From JAFHCF01 sp048497495 (GTDB lineage: Bacteria; Pseudomonadota; Alphaproteobacteria; Rhizobiales; Ancalomicrobiaceae), in NCBI GenBank assembly GCA_048497495.1, contig JAFHCF010000162.1:1-64000 (forward strand): 64,000 nucleotides of DNA. The letters are read 5' to 3'. This document shows positions 24,969-33,327 of this stretch, piece after piece. The position numbers were made by a program, and so were the translations under genes. The notes below the pieces were generated by a model. It worked only from the letters and a program-made list of their open reading frames with translations, had not been told where the DNA came from and made no database searches. How positions within the stretch are numbered: the stretch's first letter is position 1; each line of letters begins with the position of its first letter.

Positions 24969-25052
24969 GTGAAATTCTCCTGTCTCGTGGGGTGGTGTCG
25001 TGCCGCCCCGAAGTCGGATGCCGATCGCGGACCCCGGTCATCGAGCATCCTT

Positions 25053-25076
25053 CGTAATATCCGACGATATATGACG
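25053..25076 (-). promoter_or_regulatory. ModE-box-like dyad upstream of the ABC operon
   Basis: The plus strand reads CGTAATAT-N8-ATATGACG. Each half matches 7 of 8 positions of the ModE-type half-site CGTTATAT / ATATAACG as I recall it. It lies in the promoter region of the minus-strand importer operon, and a modE gene is about 1.3 kb away. ModE binding is inference. Confidence 0.45.
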
Positions 25077-25122
25077 CATGACACATCGAGCCCGCGACGG
25101 CGGAAGCGCCTCCTCATGCCGA

Positions 25123-25239
25123 CGGTCGGGGATGCCGACGCATCCGACCGTTGAAGACATGCGAATTTCTCATAGGCATCAGCGGCATGAGAAATTCGCA
25201 TAGGGAATACCAAAGGTCATTCTCAATGCCCTTTGGTAT
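25123..25239. repeat. Three-hairpin intergenic repeat, copy 1
   Basis: Three consecutive inverted repeats. Hairpin A (25123-25150) has arms CGGTCGGGGATGC / GCATCCGACCG. Hairpin B (25159-25201) is 15 perfect pairs, ATGCGAATTTCTCAT / ATGAGAAATTCGCAT, with a 13-base loop. Hairpin C (25207-25239) has arms ATACCAAAGG / CCTTTGGTAT. A second copy at 33328-33443 has the same order and orientation. Both copies begin within three bases of a minus-strand stop codon. The architecture recalls mosaic elements such as RIME or BIME. Confidence 0.85.
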
Positions 25240-26102
25240 CAATGGGTCGTCCCCGCGACGAGACGATGCAAGGCGGCGGCGCGCTGCGTCGCTCCGGCGA
25301 TGGTCCGACCCCGCTCGTCGATTCCGTGCCATCGAACCTGCCGGCGATCGCGCGGATCGATCTCCAGGATCTTCACCCCGGCGGGAATCTCGGCGCCGTC
25401 GCGGGCGATCCCGCGCAGGACGCCGTCGAGGGGAGCGGCGACCGGCGTCCGGCCCAGATGGCCGACCACCATGCCCTTGAAGACTCGGGTCCCGACGCCG
25501 AGCGAGGTGTGCCAGCGACCGGCGCCGTCGGCGCGGACGAACCGTTCCGGGCCCCAGGGGCCGAGCCGGCGGGACACGCCGTCGGCGCGCTCGGTCGCCC
25601 CTTCCGTCAAAAGCGAGCCGTTTCGATCGGGATGGGTCTCGACGGCGACGTCGCAATTGACCCCGACCCGGAATCCCGGCCCCAGTCCGATCGTCGCTCC
25701 GGCGAGATTTCTGAGATCCGGGATCACCGCGTATTTGTCCATGCGGGCGTCGATCAGGAGGTCGAAGGGGGCCGCCGGCATCAGGTCGATCAGTCCGAGC
25801 GGCGTCACCCCGATCCCGCCCGGCCGATCGGTGAGGGCGAAGATCTCGATCGCCCGTTCGATCGCCATGCCGCGGACCTCGTCGAGCACGATGTCCTCAC
25901 CCCACAACACGTCGTGGAAGGCCATGGCGCGGCGGATCACCGGCAGGTTCGGATCATGCGACATCACCACGGCATATCCGTCGCGAAAGAGATGGACCGC
26001 CACCGCCGAGGCGATTTCGTTGGTCCCGAGAACGATCGCCAACGGCGCCGCTCCGCGGCCGACCGTCGTGAGAGGGGGGGACGCCATCTGCCATTCCATC
26101 AT
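25239..26102 (-). CDS. EF2563/YqeB-family molybdenum hydroxylase accessory protein
   Basis: Protein of 287 residues similar to the EF2563 (YqeB-like) family linked to selenium-dependent molybdenum hydroxylases. It begins with a Rossmann-like segment (APLAIVLGTNEIASAVAVHL), followed by RMDKYAVIPDLRNLAGATIG and GPGFRVGVNCDVAVET. It has a biotinyl-like C-terminal part (VAAPLDGVLRGIARDGAEI). No Mo hydroxylase is in the window. ATG 26102 is used; inner starts (MEWQM, MASPPL) are possible, since a clear ribosome-binding site is lacking. ModE lies upstream on the same strand. Confidence 0.75.
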   Translation of the reverse strand: MMEWQMASPPLTTVGRGAAPLAIVLGTNEIASAVAVHLFRDGYAVVMSHDPNLPVIRRAMAFHDVLWGEDIVLDEVRGMAIERAIEIFALTDRPGGIGVTPLGLIDLMPAAPFDLLIDARMDKYAVIPDLRNLAGATIGLGPGFRVGVNCDVAVETHPDRNGSLLTEGATERADGVSRRLGPWGPERFVRADGAGRWHTSLGVGTRVFKGMVVGHLGRTPVAAPLDGVLRGIARDGAEIPAGVKILEIDPRDRRQVRWHGIDERGRTIAGATQRAAALHRLVAGTTH

Positions 26103-26124
26103 TATGAATACAAATTACATAACG
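26100..26124 (-). promoter_or_regulatory. ModE-box-like dyad at the EF2563-type gene start
   Basis: The plus strand reads CATTATGA-N9-ACATAACG, an imperfect dyad similar in form to that at 25053-25076. It overlaps the first annotated start codon, which would favour repression or use of an inner start. Confidence 0.4.
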
Positions 26125-26405
26125 AAATCGAGTGCAAGACGTATGCCGAAATTTTTCTCGAAAAAGCCGTAAATTCGATTTCGTGAGATCGATCGAAACA
26201 CATAGAGTGAATACCGAACGAACGTTTCGCGACAATCATGTCGGAAGTCCGCCGAGCCGATCGTCGGACGTGCCGATCGAGGCCCTGCGGTCGAGGCCGG
26301 TCGCGGAGGCGAGGGGAGTAGACGCAGATGGGAAGGATCATCGCGACGGCGGTGTCCCGTTCCGTCCGATCGATCGACCGGTCGCCGGAGAGGCGACGCC
26401 GCGCC
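26103..26405. other. AT-rich gap between modE and the EF2563-type gene
   Basis: About 300 bases without a gene. Bases 26100-26240 are much richer in A and T than the surrounding DNA, as expected for the promoter of the EF2563-type gene, and include the dyad at 26100-26124. The rest, up to the modE stop at 26406, shows no convincing terminator. Confidence 0.5.
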
Positions 26406-27194
26406 TCAGTCGACCGCCAGGATGACGTGGTCGGCGTCGAAGGTGGCGACGGCACCGGCGCCTTCCGCGATGGCGAGATCCTCGATCTCGTGGCGCGGCA
26501 CGACGGCGATCATCGTCTTGGCGCCGCCGATGTCGAGGTGGATCTCGCTGTTCAACTCGGCGTCGACCCGGCTCTTGACGGTTCCGACGAAGCGGTTGCG
26601 CGTCGCCTTGGTGGTCTCGTCGACGGGCGCGATGCGGATGAACGAGGCCTTGACCAGCGCGAGGACGCGCCGCCCGGGAACGAGGTTCAACTCGTCCGCC
26701 GCCGCGTTGGTGACGATCGACCGGATGGAGTTCTCGTCCGAGACCTTCAGCGTGACCTCGACGTCGACCGGCCAGCGGCGGACCAGGGTGACCTCGGTCT
26801 GGAAGACGTTGCGGGCCGAGATCTTGATGCCGACCGTCCACATCAGCGCGTCCTCGAGGCCGTCGAGCCCCTCCTCGGCGATCAGCGACGAGATCCGCGT
26901 CAGCCGTTCCTCCAGGCGGTGGAAGGTGGCGATCAGGCGGCGTCCTTCCGGCGTCACCTCGGCCCCGCCGCCGACGCGGCCGCCGGCCTTGGTGACGAAG
27001 GCCGGGGTCGGCAGCAGGTTGTTGATGGCGTCGACGGCCTCCCAGGCGGTCTTGTAGCTGAAGCCGGTGGCCTTTGCCGCCTTGGTGATCGAGCCGTGCT
27101 CGGCGACCGCCTCGAGCAAGCGGATGCGCTCGCGCCCGACCAGCAGCCGGCCGCCGCTGCGCAGGGCCAGAAAGGCATCGATCTTCTCGTTCAT
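26406..27194 (-). CDS. modE: Molybdenum-dependent transcriptional regulator ModE
   Basis: Protein of 262 residues. An N-terminal LysR-type winged helix (RIRLLEAVAEHGSITKAAKA, TGFSYKTAWEAVDAIN) is followed by two Mop/TOBE molybdate-binding domains, from about 125 (SARNVFQTEVTLVRR) and about 195 (RNRFVGTVKSRVDAELNSE). Full-length ModE represses molybdate uptake and controls Mo-enzyme genes when molybdate is plentiful. It is divergent from a DUF2478 gene, 140 bases apart. No modABC is in the window. Confidence 0.9.
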   Translation of the reverse strand: MNEKIDAFLALRSGGRLLVGRERIRLLEAVAEHGSITKAAKATGFSYKTAWEAVDAINNLLPTPAFVTKAGGRVGGGAEVTPEGRRLIATFHRLEERLTRISSLIAEEGLDGLEDALMWTVGIKISARNVFQTEVTLVRRWPVDVEVTLKVSDENSIRSIVTNAAADELNLVPGRRVLALVKASFIRIAPVDETTKATRNRFVGTVKSRVDAELNSEIHLDIGGAKTMIAVVPRHEIEDLAIAEGAGAVATFDADHVILAVD

Positions 27195-27334
27195 ACGCTC
27201 GGTTCCGCCCTGACGTCGGCGCCGACACTAGGTCACCGCCCCCGTTCCCGAAAGGGTTCGTCGCCGGGTGGGCCGCGGGAATGTCGTCGAGATGGCCGCA
27301 TTTTCGTCGCGGCGTCGCACCGTCGGAGAGGAGA

Positions 27335-27919
27335 ATGACGATGGAAAGCCCGTCGATGCCCCGGTTCCATGCCGAAAGCGACGTCGCCGCCGTGGTCTAC
27401 GGCGTCGGCGACGATCCCGACGCCCTGCTTCGCCGCTTTCTCGATCGGCGAATCGCCCAGGGCCATGATGCTCTCGGCGTCGTCCAGACCCGCGCCATCG
27501 GCGGCGCCGGGCCGCTGCGGACCGCTTCCTTCCAACTGTTGCCGGATTTCGAATGGGGCACCGCCACCATCGCCATCCGCCCGCGGGATCGCCGCTGCGC
27601 GGACGCCCTCTCGACGATCGGCGAGAAGTTGATCGCCGCTCTCGACCGCCGACCCGACGTGTTGGTGCTCAATCGCTTCGGTCGAGCGGAAGCCTCCGGT
27701 CGCGGCCTCCTCGGCCTCCTCGCCGGTGCCGTCGAGGCCGAGGTTCCGGTCCTGATCGCCGTGCCGGACGGCCTCTTCCGGTGCTGGCTCGACGTGACCG
27801 GTGGCCTCGCCGTCAAGATCCGCCCGATGGAGGTGGGGCTGGAGACCTGGTGGCGGTCGTTGGGTCACGGATTCCGGTCCGGCGACGACCACGCTTCGCC
27901 CTGCGCGCTGGTGAAATAG
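27335..27919 (+). CDS. DUF2478 protein (molybdenum-locus-associated, possible nucleotide-binding)
   Basis: Protein of 194 residues from ATG 27335, preceded by GGAGAGGAG. It shows VVYGVGDDPDALLRRFLDRR, LVLNRFGRAEASGRGL and PVLIAVPDGLFRCWLDVTGG, the pattern of the DUF2478 family, often found beside molybdate transport and ModE genes. The fold resembles NTPases but lacks a complete P-loop. The function is not established. Confidence 0.75.
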   Translation: MTMESPSMPRFHAESDVAAVVYGVGDDPDALLRRFLDRRIAQGHDALGVVQTRAIGGAGPLRTASFQLLPDFEWGTATIAIRPRDRRCADALSTIGEKLIAALDRRPDVLVLNRFGRAEASGRGLLGLLAGAVEAEVPVLIAVPDGLFRCWLDVTGGLAVKIRPMEVGLETWWRSLGHGFRSGDDHASPCALVK

Positions 27920-28236
27920 GCGTGCCGGACAGGGTCGACCGACGGCGACGCGGCCAATTCCCCGCGATGCGGAGGTCGGTCGGCCGAGGAGGAAAGAAAG
28001 CCGGCACGGGGGTCGCGCTTCCGCGCTCGGTCGATCCGCGACGCGCCACACGCGGTCCCATGAGGTCCGAGTCGCGGCGAGGCCAACGCGCGGCTTGAAT
28101 TCAGGGGGCCAAAAAAGCTATTGTCGAGCCATCGGGCCGACGGCCCGGTCGGTGACGAACGCAGCGAAGGGGATGGTCGGTCGAGTTTCGAGTTCCCCCT
28201 TGTTCGGACGAACCGTTCTCGAAGGAGGTCACTCAT
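27920..28236. other. Gap upstream of rsfS with possible promoter
   Basis: About 317 bases without a convincing gene. A possible promoter is TTGAAT (28095-28100), 17 bases, CTATTG (28118-28123). An AAGGAGGT ribosome-binding site lies at 28222-28229 before rsfS. The DUF2478 gene reads into this gap, and no clear terminator is seen. Confidence 0.4.
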
Positions 28237-28659
28237 CTGACCATCACGCTCGATTCCCAGGAAGCGCGCGCCCACGTCATGGCCGCGCCTGTCGCTCCCA
28301 CGGTGGAGTACGACGCCGACACTCTGGCCAAGCTCGTGTTCACGAGCCTCGACGATTCGAAGGCCGAAGAGATCGTCACCCTCGACATCAGCGCCAAGTC
28401 CTCGCTCGCCGACATGATGGTCGTCGCGTCGGGACGGTCGCATCGTCACGTCGGCGCCATCGCCGACCGTCTGATCGAAGACCTGAAGGCGAAGGGCGTC
28501 CATGACGTTCGCGTCGAGGGTCTGCCCCATTGCGACTGGGTGTTGATCGACGTCGGCGACGTGCTGGTCCACATCTTCCGGCCCGAGGTCCGCGGCTTCT
28601 ACAATCTCGAGAAGATGTGGTCGGCCGAAACGATGACGCCGGCGGCGCGCAAGGGCTGA
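28237..28659 (+). CDS. rsfS: Ribosome silencing factor RsfS
   Basis: Binds ribosomal protein L14 and blocks subunit joining in starvation. The family core is clear: AEEIVTLDISAKSSLADMMV, VASGRSHRHVGAIADRL, VEGLPHCDWVLIDVGDVLVH and FRPEVRGFYNLEKMW. The first ATG is at 28279, but the only good ribosome-binding site (AAGGAGGT, 28222-28229) is 7 bases before an in-frame CTG at 28237. That start adds 14 residues (TITLDSQEARAHV after the initiator), a plausible N-terminus. Using ATG would leave the site 49 bases away. rlmH follows 13 bases later. Confidence 0.85.
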   Translation: MTITLDSQEARAHVMAAPVAPTVEYDADTLAKLVFTSLDDSKAEEIVTLDISAKSSLADMMVVASGRSHRHVGAIADRLIEDLKAKGVHDVRVEGLPHCDWVLIDVGDVLVHIFRPEVRGFYNLEKMWSAETMTPAARKG

Positions 28660-28672
28660 GGCGGACGAGAGC

Positions 28673-29152
28673 GTGAAGGTGACGATCGCCGCGGTCGGGC
28701 GGATGAAGGCCGGCCCCGAGCGGGAGTTGCTCGATCGCTATGTCGATCGCGCCGCCAAGCAGGGCCGCGGTCTCGGCATCACCCGGGTGGAGGTGCGCGA
28801 GACCGGCGAGTCGCGCGGCGCGCGGGCCGACGACCGCCGCGCCGAGGAGGCCGCCGACCTGCTCGACGGTCTTTCGGACAAGACCACGGTGATCGCCCTC
28901 GACGAGCGCGGGCGCGCCATGAGTTCGGAGGCCTTCGCGACCTTTCTCGGCGAGCGGATCGCGGAGGGACGGGATCTGGCGATCGTGATCGGCGGGGCGG
29001 ACGGGCACGGCGAGGCGGTCAGGGCGCGCGCCGATCTCGTGCTCGCCTTCGGCGCGATGACGTGGCCGCACCAGATCGTCCGTATTCTCGCCGCAGAACA
29101 GATCTATCGAGCCACCACCATTCTCGCCGGACATCCCTATCATCGGGCCTGA
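28673..29152 (+). CDS. rlmH: 23S rRNA (pseudouridine1915-N3)-methyltransferase
   Basis: SPOUT-class methyltransferase of 159 residues that modifies pseudouridine 1915 in helix 69 of 23S rRNA. The knotted SAM site shows as LAIVIGGADGHGEAVRARAD and LVLAFGAMTWPHQIVRILAA, ending EQIYRATTILAGHPYHRA. It starts at GTG. Pairing with rsfS is widespread. Confidence 0.95.
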   Translation: MKVTIAAVGRMKAGPERELLDRYVDRAAKQGRGLGITRVEVRETGESRGARADDRRAEEAADLLDGLSDKTTVIALDERGRAMSSEAFATFLGERIAEGRDLAIVIGGADGHGEAVRARADLVLAFGAMTWPHQIVRILAAEQIYRATTILAGHPYHRA

Positions 29153-29219
29153 GAACGGGTGGCCGGGCGAATCGATCACGATCGTCCGTGGCCGCGACGG
29201 GTGAGGCGGATCGGCATTC

Positions 29220-30545
29220 ATGAGATCAGGCAGGCCAGCGATCGGGGACGGAGGGAGGCGCGCCCTACGGCGCGGCGCGGCGTTCGCCTTGGCCTTCGCC
29301 GCGACACTCGCCCTGGCGCGGGCGGAGGATGCGCCTGCCGCCGAGCCGCCGCCGGTCGACCAGAAGACCGCGACCCGCGCCGAACTCGACGCCGTGGTGC
29401 GCGACATGGCGGTGGGGCGCGAGCGTCAGGATCAGATTCGTCGCGAGATCGAGGCGCTGGAGCGGGATCGAACCCGCGTCGCCGAACAGGTTCTGGCGAC
29501 GGCGGCGCGGATTCAGGGTCTGGAGACCCGCGTCGGCGACAGCGAGGGGCGGGTCGAGAAGCTCGACGACGACGTGGCGCGGGTCCGGGCCTCGCTCGCC
29601 GGGCGCCGTGGGGTGCTCGCCGACGTGCTCGCCGCCCTGCAACGCATCGGCCGCAAGCCGCCGCCGGCGATCGCGGTGCGACCAGAGGACGCGCTCGCCT
29701 CGGTGCGCAGCGCCATTCTGGTCGGCGCGCTGCTGCCGGAACTGCGGGTCCAGGCCGAGGCGCTGGTCGCCGATCTGGAGGCGCTGGAGGAGGTCAAGCG
29801 GGCGGCGGCGGGCGAACGCGACCGGTTCCGTGCCGAGGCCTCCGATCTGGTGACGGAACGCGCCAGGCTCGAACTGTTGCTGGAGGAGCGCCGCCGCACC
29901 AAGACCGATCAGGAGAAGCAATTGGCGGAGGAACGGCGCCGCGTCGGCGAGTTGGCGGCCAAGGCCGCGGGCCTCGAGGCGCTGATCACCAAGCTCGACG
30001 CCTCCGGCGCGCCGCGGAAGCGCGCCGTGGAGGGCGAACGCAAGGTCGCCTCGCTCGGCGACGCCGGCCGCCTCCAGCCGGCTGTGGTCTTCGGCGAGGC
30101 GCGCGGCACCATGCCGCTGCCGGTCTCCGGCGCGGTGCTGAGACGCTGGGGCGAGGACGACGGGATCGGCGGGATCGCCCGCGGCGTGACTCTCGCGGCC
30201 CGCGAGGACGCCCGCGTCGTCAGCCCCTGCGACGGTTGGGTGGTATTCTCCGGGCCGTTTCGCTCCTACGGTAAACTCTTGATCATCAATGGCGGCGGCG
30301 GATATCATGTGGTGTTGGCGGGGATCGATCGGATCGACGTCGAACTCGATCAGTTCGTGCTCGCCGGCGAGCCCGTCGGAGTGATGGGCGCCCGTCGCAC
30401 GGCCGGGACAAACGCCGACACAGCGAAGAATACCGAGGATCAGGCGGGTCGCCCGGTCCTCTACGTCGAATTCCGCAAGGACAATGCGGCGATAGATCCC
30501 ACCCCATGGTGGGCAGGGGCTCGTGACGAGAAGGTTCGCGGATGA
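29220..30545 (+). CDS. EnvC-like murein hydrolase activator (coiled coil plus degenerate LytM/M23 domain)
   Basis: Exported protein of 441 residues with an N-terminal hydrophobic signal (FALAFAATLALARA), a long heptad-rich coiled coil at about 50-260, and a C-terminal LytM fold (SGAVLRRWGEDDG, VVFSGPFRSYGKLLIINGGG). The zinc ligands expected in active M23 enzymes are not conserved (VTLAAREDA, YHVVLAGID), so it probably activates an amidase at the division site rather than cutting murein. The stop overlaps the start of ctpA by four bases. Confidence 0.85.
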   Translation: MRSGRPAIGDGGRRALRRGAAFALAFAATLALARAEDAPAAEPPPVDQKTATRAELDAVVRDMAVGRERQDQIRREIEALERDRTRVAEQVLATAARIQGLETRVGDSEGRVEKLDDDVARVRASLAGRRGVLADVLAALQRIGRKPPPAIAVRPEDALASVRSAILVGALLPELRVQAEALVADLEALEEVKRAAAGERDRFRAEASDLVTERARLELLLEERRRTKTDQEKQLAEERRRVGELAAKAAGLEALITKLDASGAPRKRAVEGERKVASLGDAGRLQPAVVFGEARGTMPLPVSGAVLRRWGEDDGIGGIARGVTLAAREDARVVSPCDGWVVFSGPFRSYGKLLIINGGGGYHVVLAGIDRIDVELDQFVLAGEPVGVMGARRTAGTNADTAKNTEDQAGRPVLYVEFRKDNAAIDPTPWWAGARDEKVRG

Positions 30546-31885
30546 TGCGCAAGGTTTCGCTGTTGGTTCTCGGTGCGATGCTGGGGGCGGGTGCCGTCGT
30601 CGGCATCGGCCAAGGCAAGTCGTTCATCGCCGGCAACGCGGTGGCGGCTGCGGCCGACACCTATCGCCAGCTCAATCTGTTCGGTGACGTCTTCGAACGC
30701 ATCCGTGCCGACTACGTCGAGGCTCCGGATGATTCGAAGCTGGTCGAGTCCGCGATCAACGGCATGCTGTCGTCGCTCGATCCGCACTCGAGCTACATGT
30801 CGCCGAAGAGCTTCAAGGACATGCAGGTCCAGACCCGCGGCGAGTTCGGCGGTCTCGGCATCGAAGTGACGATGGAGGACAACCTCGTCAAGGTCGTGGC
30901 CCCGATCGACGACACGCCGGCGGCTCGCGCCGGCGTCCGGGCCGGTGATCTCATCACCCATCTCGACGGCGAGCAGGTGATGGGCCTCAGCCTCAATCAG
31001 GCGGTCGACAAGATGCGCGGACCGGTCAATTCGCCGATCGTGCTGAAGATCAAGCGCGACGGCGTCGCCGACCCGCTCGAGATCAAGATCGTCCGCGACA
31101 TCATCCGCATCCGGTCGGTGCGCTCGCGCGAGGAAGGCGGCGACGTCGGCTACGTGCGCATCACCCAGTTCAACGAGCAGACCTTCGACGGCCTGCGCGA
31201 CGCGCTCGACAAGATCAACAAGGACATCCCCGGCGACAAGCTCAAGGGCTACGTCCTCGATCTGCGCAACAATCCGGGCGGCCTGCTCGATCAGGCGATT
31301 TCGGTCTCCGACGCGTTCCTGGAGCGCGGCGAGATCGTCTCGACCCGTGGCCGCAACGCCGAGGAGACCCAGCGCTTCAACGCGCGGCCGGGTGATCTCG
31401 CCAAGGGCAAGCCGGTGGTGGTGCTGGTCAACGGCGGCTCCGCCTCGGCTTCCGAGATCGTCGCCGGCGCCCTGCAGGATCACAAGCGGGCGGCGCTGGT
31501 CGGCACCCGTTCCTTCGGCAAGGGCTCGGTGCAGACGATCATCCCGCTCGGCCAGAACGGGGCGATCCGCCTGACCACGGCGCGCTACTACACGCCGTCG
31601 GGCCGCTCGATCCAGGCCAAGGGCATCGAGCCCGACATCGAGTTGCTGCAGGACACGCCCGAGGATCTCAAGGGCAAGGACGACACCAAGGGCGAGGCGA
31701 GCCTCAAGGGTCACCTCAAGAACCCGGCCGAGGGCAAGGAGGCCGACGAGAAGACCGGCTCGCAGGCCTATGTGCCGCCCAACCCCAAGGACGACAAGGC
31801 GCTCAACTACGCCTTCGACCTGCTGCGCGGGGTGAAGGTCAACGGCGCCTTCCCGCCCAGTCCCAAGACGCCGGTGCCGAACTGA
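30542..31885 (+). CDS. ctpA: Carboxy-terminal processing protease (S41 family)
   Basis: Periplasmic serine protease of 447 residues with an N-terminal membrane anchor/signal (VSLLVLGAMLGAGAVVGIG), a PDZ domain at about 90-175 (GGLGIEVTMEDNLVKVV) and the S41 core. The Ser/Lys dyad motifs are GGSASASEIVAGAL and TRSFGKGSVQTIIPLGQ. A Lys/Asp-rich linker (about 380-420) precedes the tail. It is translationally coupled to the EnvC-like gene. Confidence 0.93.
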   Translation: MMRKVSLLVLGAMLGAGAVVGIGQGKSFIAGNAVAAAADTYRQLNLFGDVFERIRADYVEAPDDSKLVESAINGMLSSLDPHSSYMSPKSFKDMQVQTRGEFGGLGIEVTMEDNLVKVVAPIDDTPAARAGVRAGDLITHLDGEQVMGLSLNQAVDKMRGPVNSPIVLKIKRDGVADPLEIKIVRDIIRIRSVRSREEGGDVGYVRITQFNEQTFDGLRDALDKINKDIPGDKLKGYVLDLRNNPGGLLDQAISVSDAFLERGEIVSTRGRNAEETQRFNARPGDLAKGKPVVVLVNGGSASASEIVAGALQDHKRAALVGTRSFGKGSVQTIIPLGQNGAIRLTTARYYTPSGRSIQAKGIEPDIELLQDTPEDLKGKDDTKGEASLKGHLKNPAEGKEADEKTGSQAYVPPNPKDDKALNYAFDLLRGVKVNGAFPPSPKTPVPN

Positions 31886-32138
31886 CGGCGCCGGCGGCGA
31901 GATCCGACGGATTTCCGTGGGATTTCGACGCCCGAATGAAATCGGCGTTTTGAACCGGCGGGAAAATGCGTGAGCATTCCGTCGATCGATTCGAAACCGA
32001 GACGAGCGAGGCCGCCGGAGATCGATCCGGCGGCCTCGTGGATTCCGGCGACCCCTCGCGCCCGAGCGGTGGGGACGGGCGCCGCGAAGGCGGAGGGCCG
32101 GACATCCGACCGGACCCCTCCTCGGGAGGAGGCATCGC

Positions 32139-33311
32139 ATGGCCGACGATCTCGGCGCCCCCCTGGGTCTGCGTTCGACCCGCCGTCAATGGTGGCGGCA
32201 GTTGCCCTATGGCCTGGTCGGCGGCGTGGCGCTGGGGACCGTGGTCGCCGTGATGGGCGTCTGGATGCTCCTGATCAACGATCCGGCCGGCGGCGAGCCG
32301 ACCGCGGTGGTCAAGATCGACCGTTCGAACACCGGCATTCCGCGCGCCGACGTCGGCGTCGCGCCGAAGCCGGCCAATGCCGACGGCAGCGATCTGGCCG
32401 CCTCGTCGGCGCCGGGTCTGACCGAGGCCAAGCCGATCGGTGGCGACCGGGGGCTCGAGCCGGTGCGACCGGTGATGCCGGCGCGCGAGGCGGTGGAAGG
32501 TCAGCCGCTGTCGACCACCCCGACCCAGCGGGTGGCGGAGAAGTCCCGGTTCGGCGTCCTGCCGCGCATCGCCTCCGACGGCAGCCGGCCGCTCGACGTC
32601 TATGCCCGGCCGACGTCGCGTCGGTCGGCCTCGGCGGCGCGGGTGGTGCTGATCGTCGGCGGGCTCGGCATCAGCCAGACCGGCACGCAGGAAGCGCTGC
32701 GCGTGCTCGGACCGGAGGTGACGCTCGCCTTCGCGCCCTACGGCTCGAGCCTCGACCGCTGGATGACCCGGGCCCGCTCCGACGGTCACGAACTGCTGTT
32801 GCAGCTGCCGATGGAGCCCTTCGACTATCCCGACAACGATCCCGGCCCCCAGACGCTCCTGACCAGCGCCGGCGCCGACGTCAACGGCGAACGGCTCCAG
32901 TGGCTGCTCGGGCGGCTGACCAACTACGTCGGCGTGGTCAACTACATGGGCGCCAAGTTCACCTCCAACGACGCGGCGCTGGGCGCGGCGATGAAGGACA
33001 TCGGCGGTCGCGGCCTGATGTATGTCGACGACGGCTCGTCGAGCCGGTCGCTGGCGGAGCCGACGGCGCGCGCCACCCGCACGCCCTTCGCCCGCGCCGA
33101 CGTGGTGATCGACGGGGTGCCGGCCGACGACATGATCCAGGCGCGGCTCGCCCAGCTCGAACAGATGGCGCGGGCCAAGGGGATGGCGGTCGGCATGGCG
33201 ACGGCGTTGCCGATCACCCTGAAGAACCTCGAGCGCTGGGTGAAGACGCTGGACGCGCGCGGCATCACCCTGGTGCCGGTGAGCGCCGCGGCGCGCCAAG
33301 GTCAGGGATGA
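32139..33311 (+). CDS. Divergent polysaccharide deacetylase family protein
   Basis: Protein of 390 residues with a cytoplasmic stretch, one membrane helix (LVGGVALGTVVAVMGVWMLL), a Pro/Ala-rich linker, and a C-terminal NodB-like domain (VVLIVGGLGISQTGTQEALR, LLLQLPMEPFDYPDNDPGP, NYVGVVNYMGAKFTSN). The family is a regular companion of ctpA in alphaproteobacteria. Its enzymatic role is not established. A nudix gene (rppH) that often follows in relatives is absent here; instead a three-hairpin repeat and convergent nadD follow. Confidence 0.82.
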   Translation: MADDLGAPLGLRSTRRQWWRQLPYGLVGGVALGTVVAVMGVWMLLINDPAGGEPTAVVKIDRSNTGIPRADVGVAPKPANADGSDLAASSAPGLTEAKPIGGDRGLEPVRPVMPAREAVEGQPLSTTPTQRVAEKSRFGVLPRIASDGSRPLDVYARPTSRRSASAARVVLIVGGLGISQTGTQEALRVLGPEVTLAFAPYGSSLDRWMTRARSDGHELLLQLPMEPFDYPDNDPGPQTLLTSAGADVNGERLQWLLGRLTNYVGVVNYMGAKFTSNDAALGAAMKDIGGRGLMYVDDGSSSRSLAEPTARATRTPFARADVVIDGVPADDMIQARLAQLEQMARAKGMAVGMATALPITLKNLERWVKTLDARGITLVPVSAAARQGQG

Positions 33312-33327
33312 GCGGCTCTCGGACCAA

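Noticed and set aside
25123..25239. CRISPR-like array
   Set aside because: The stems are inverted repeats of different sequence, not direct repeats with regular spacers.
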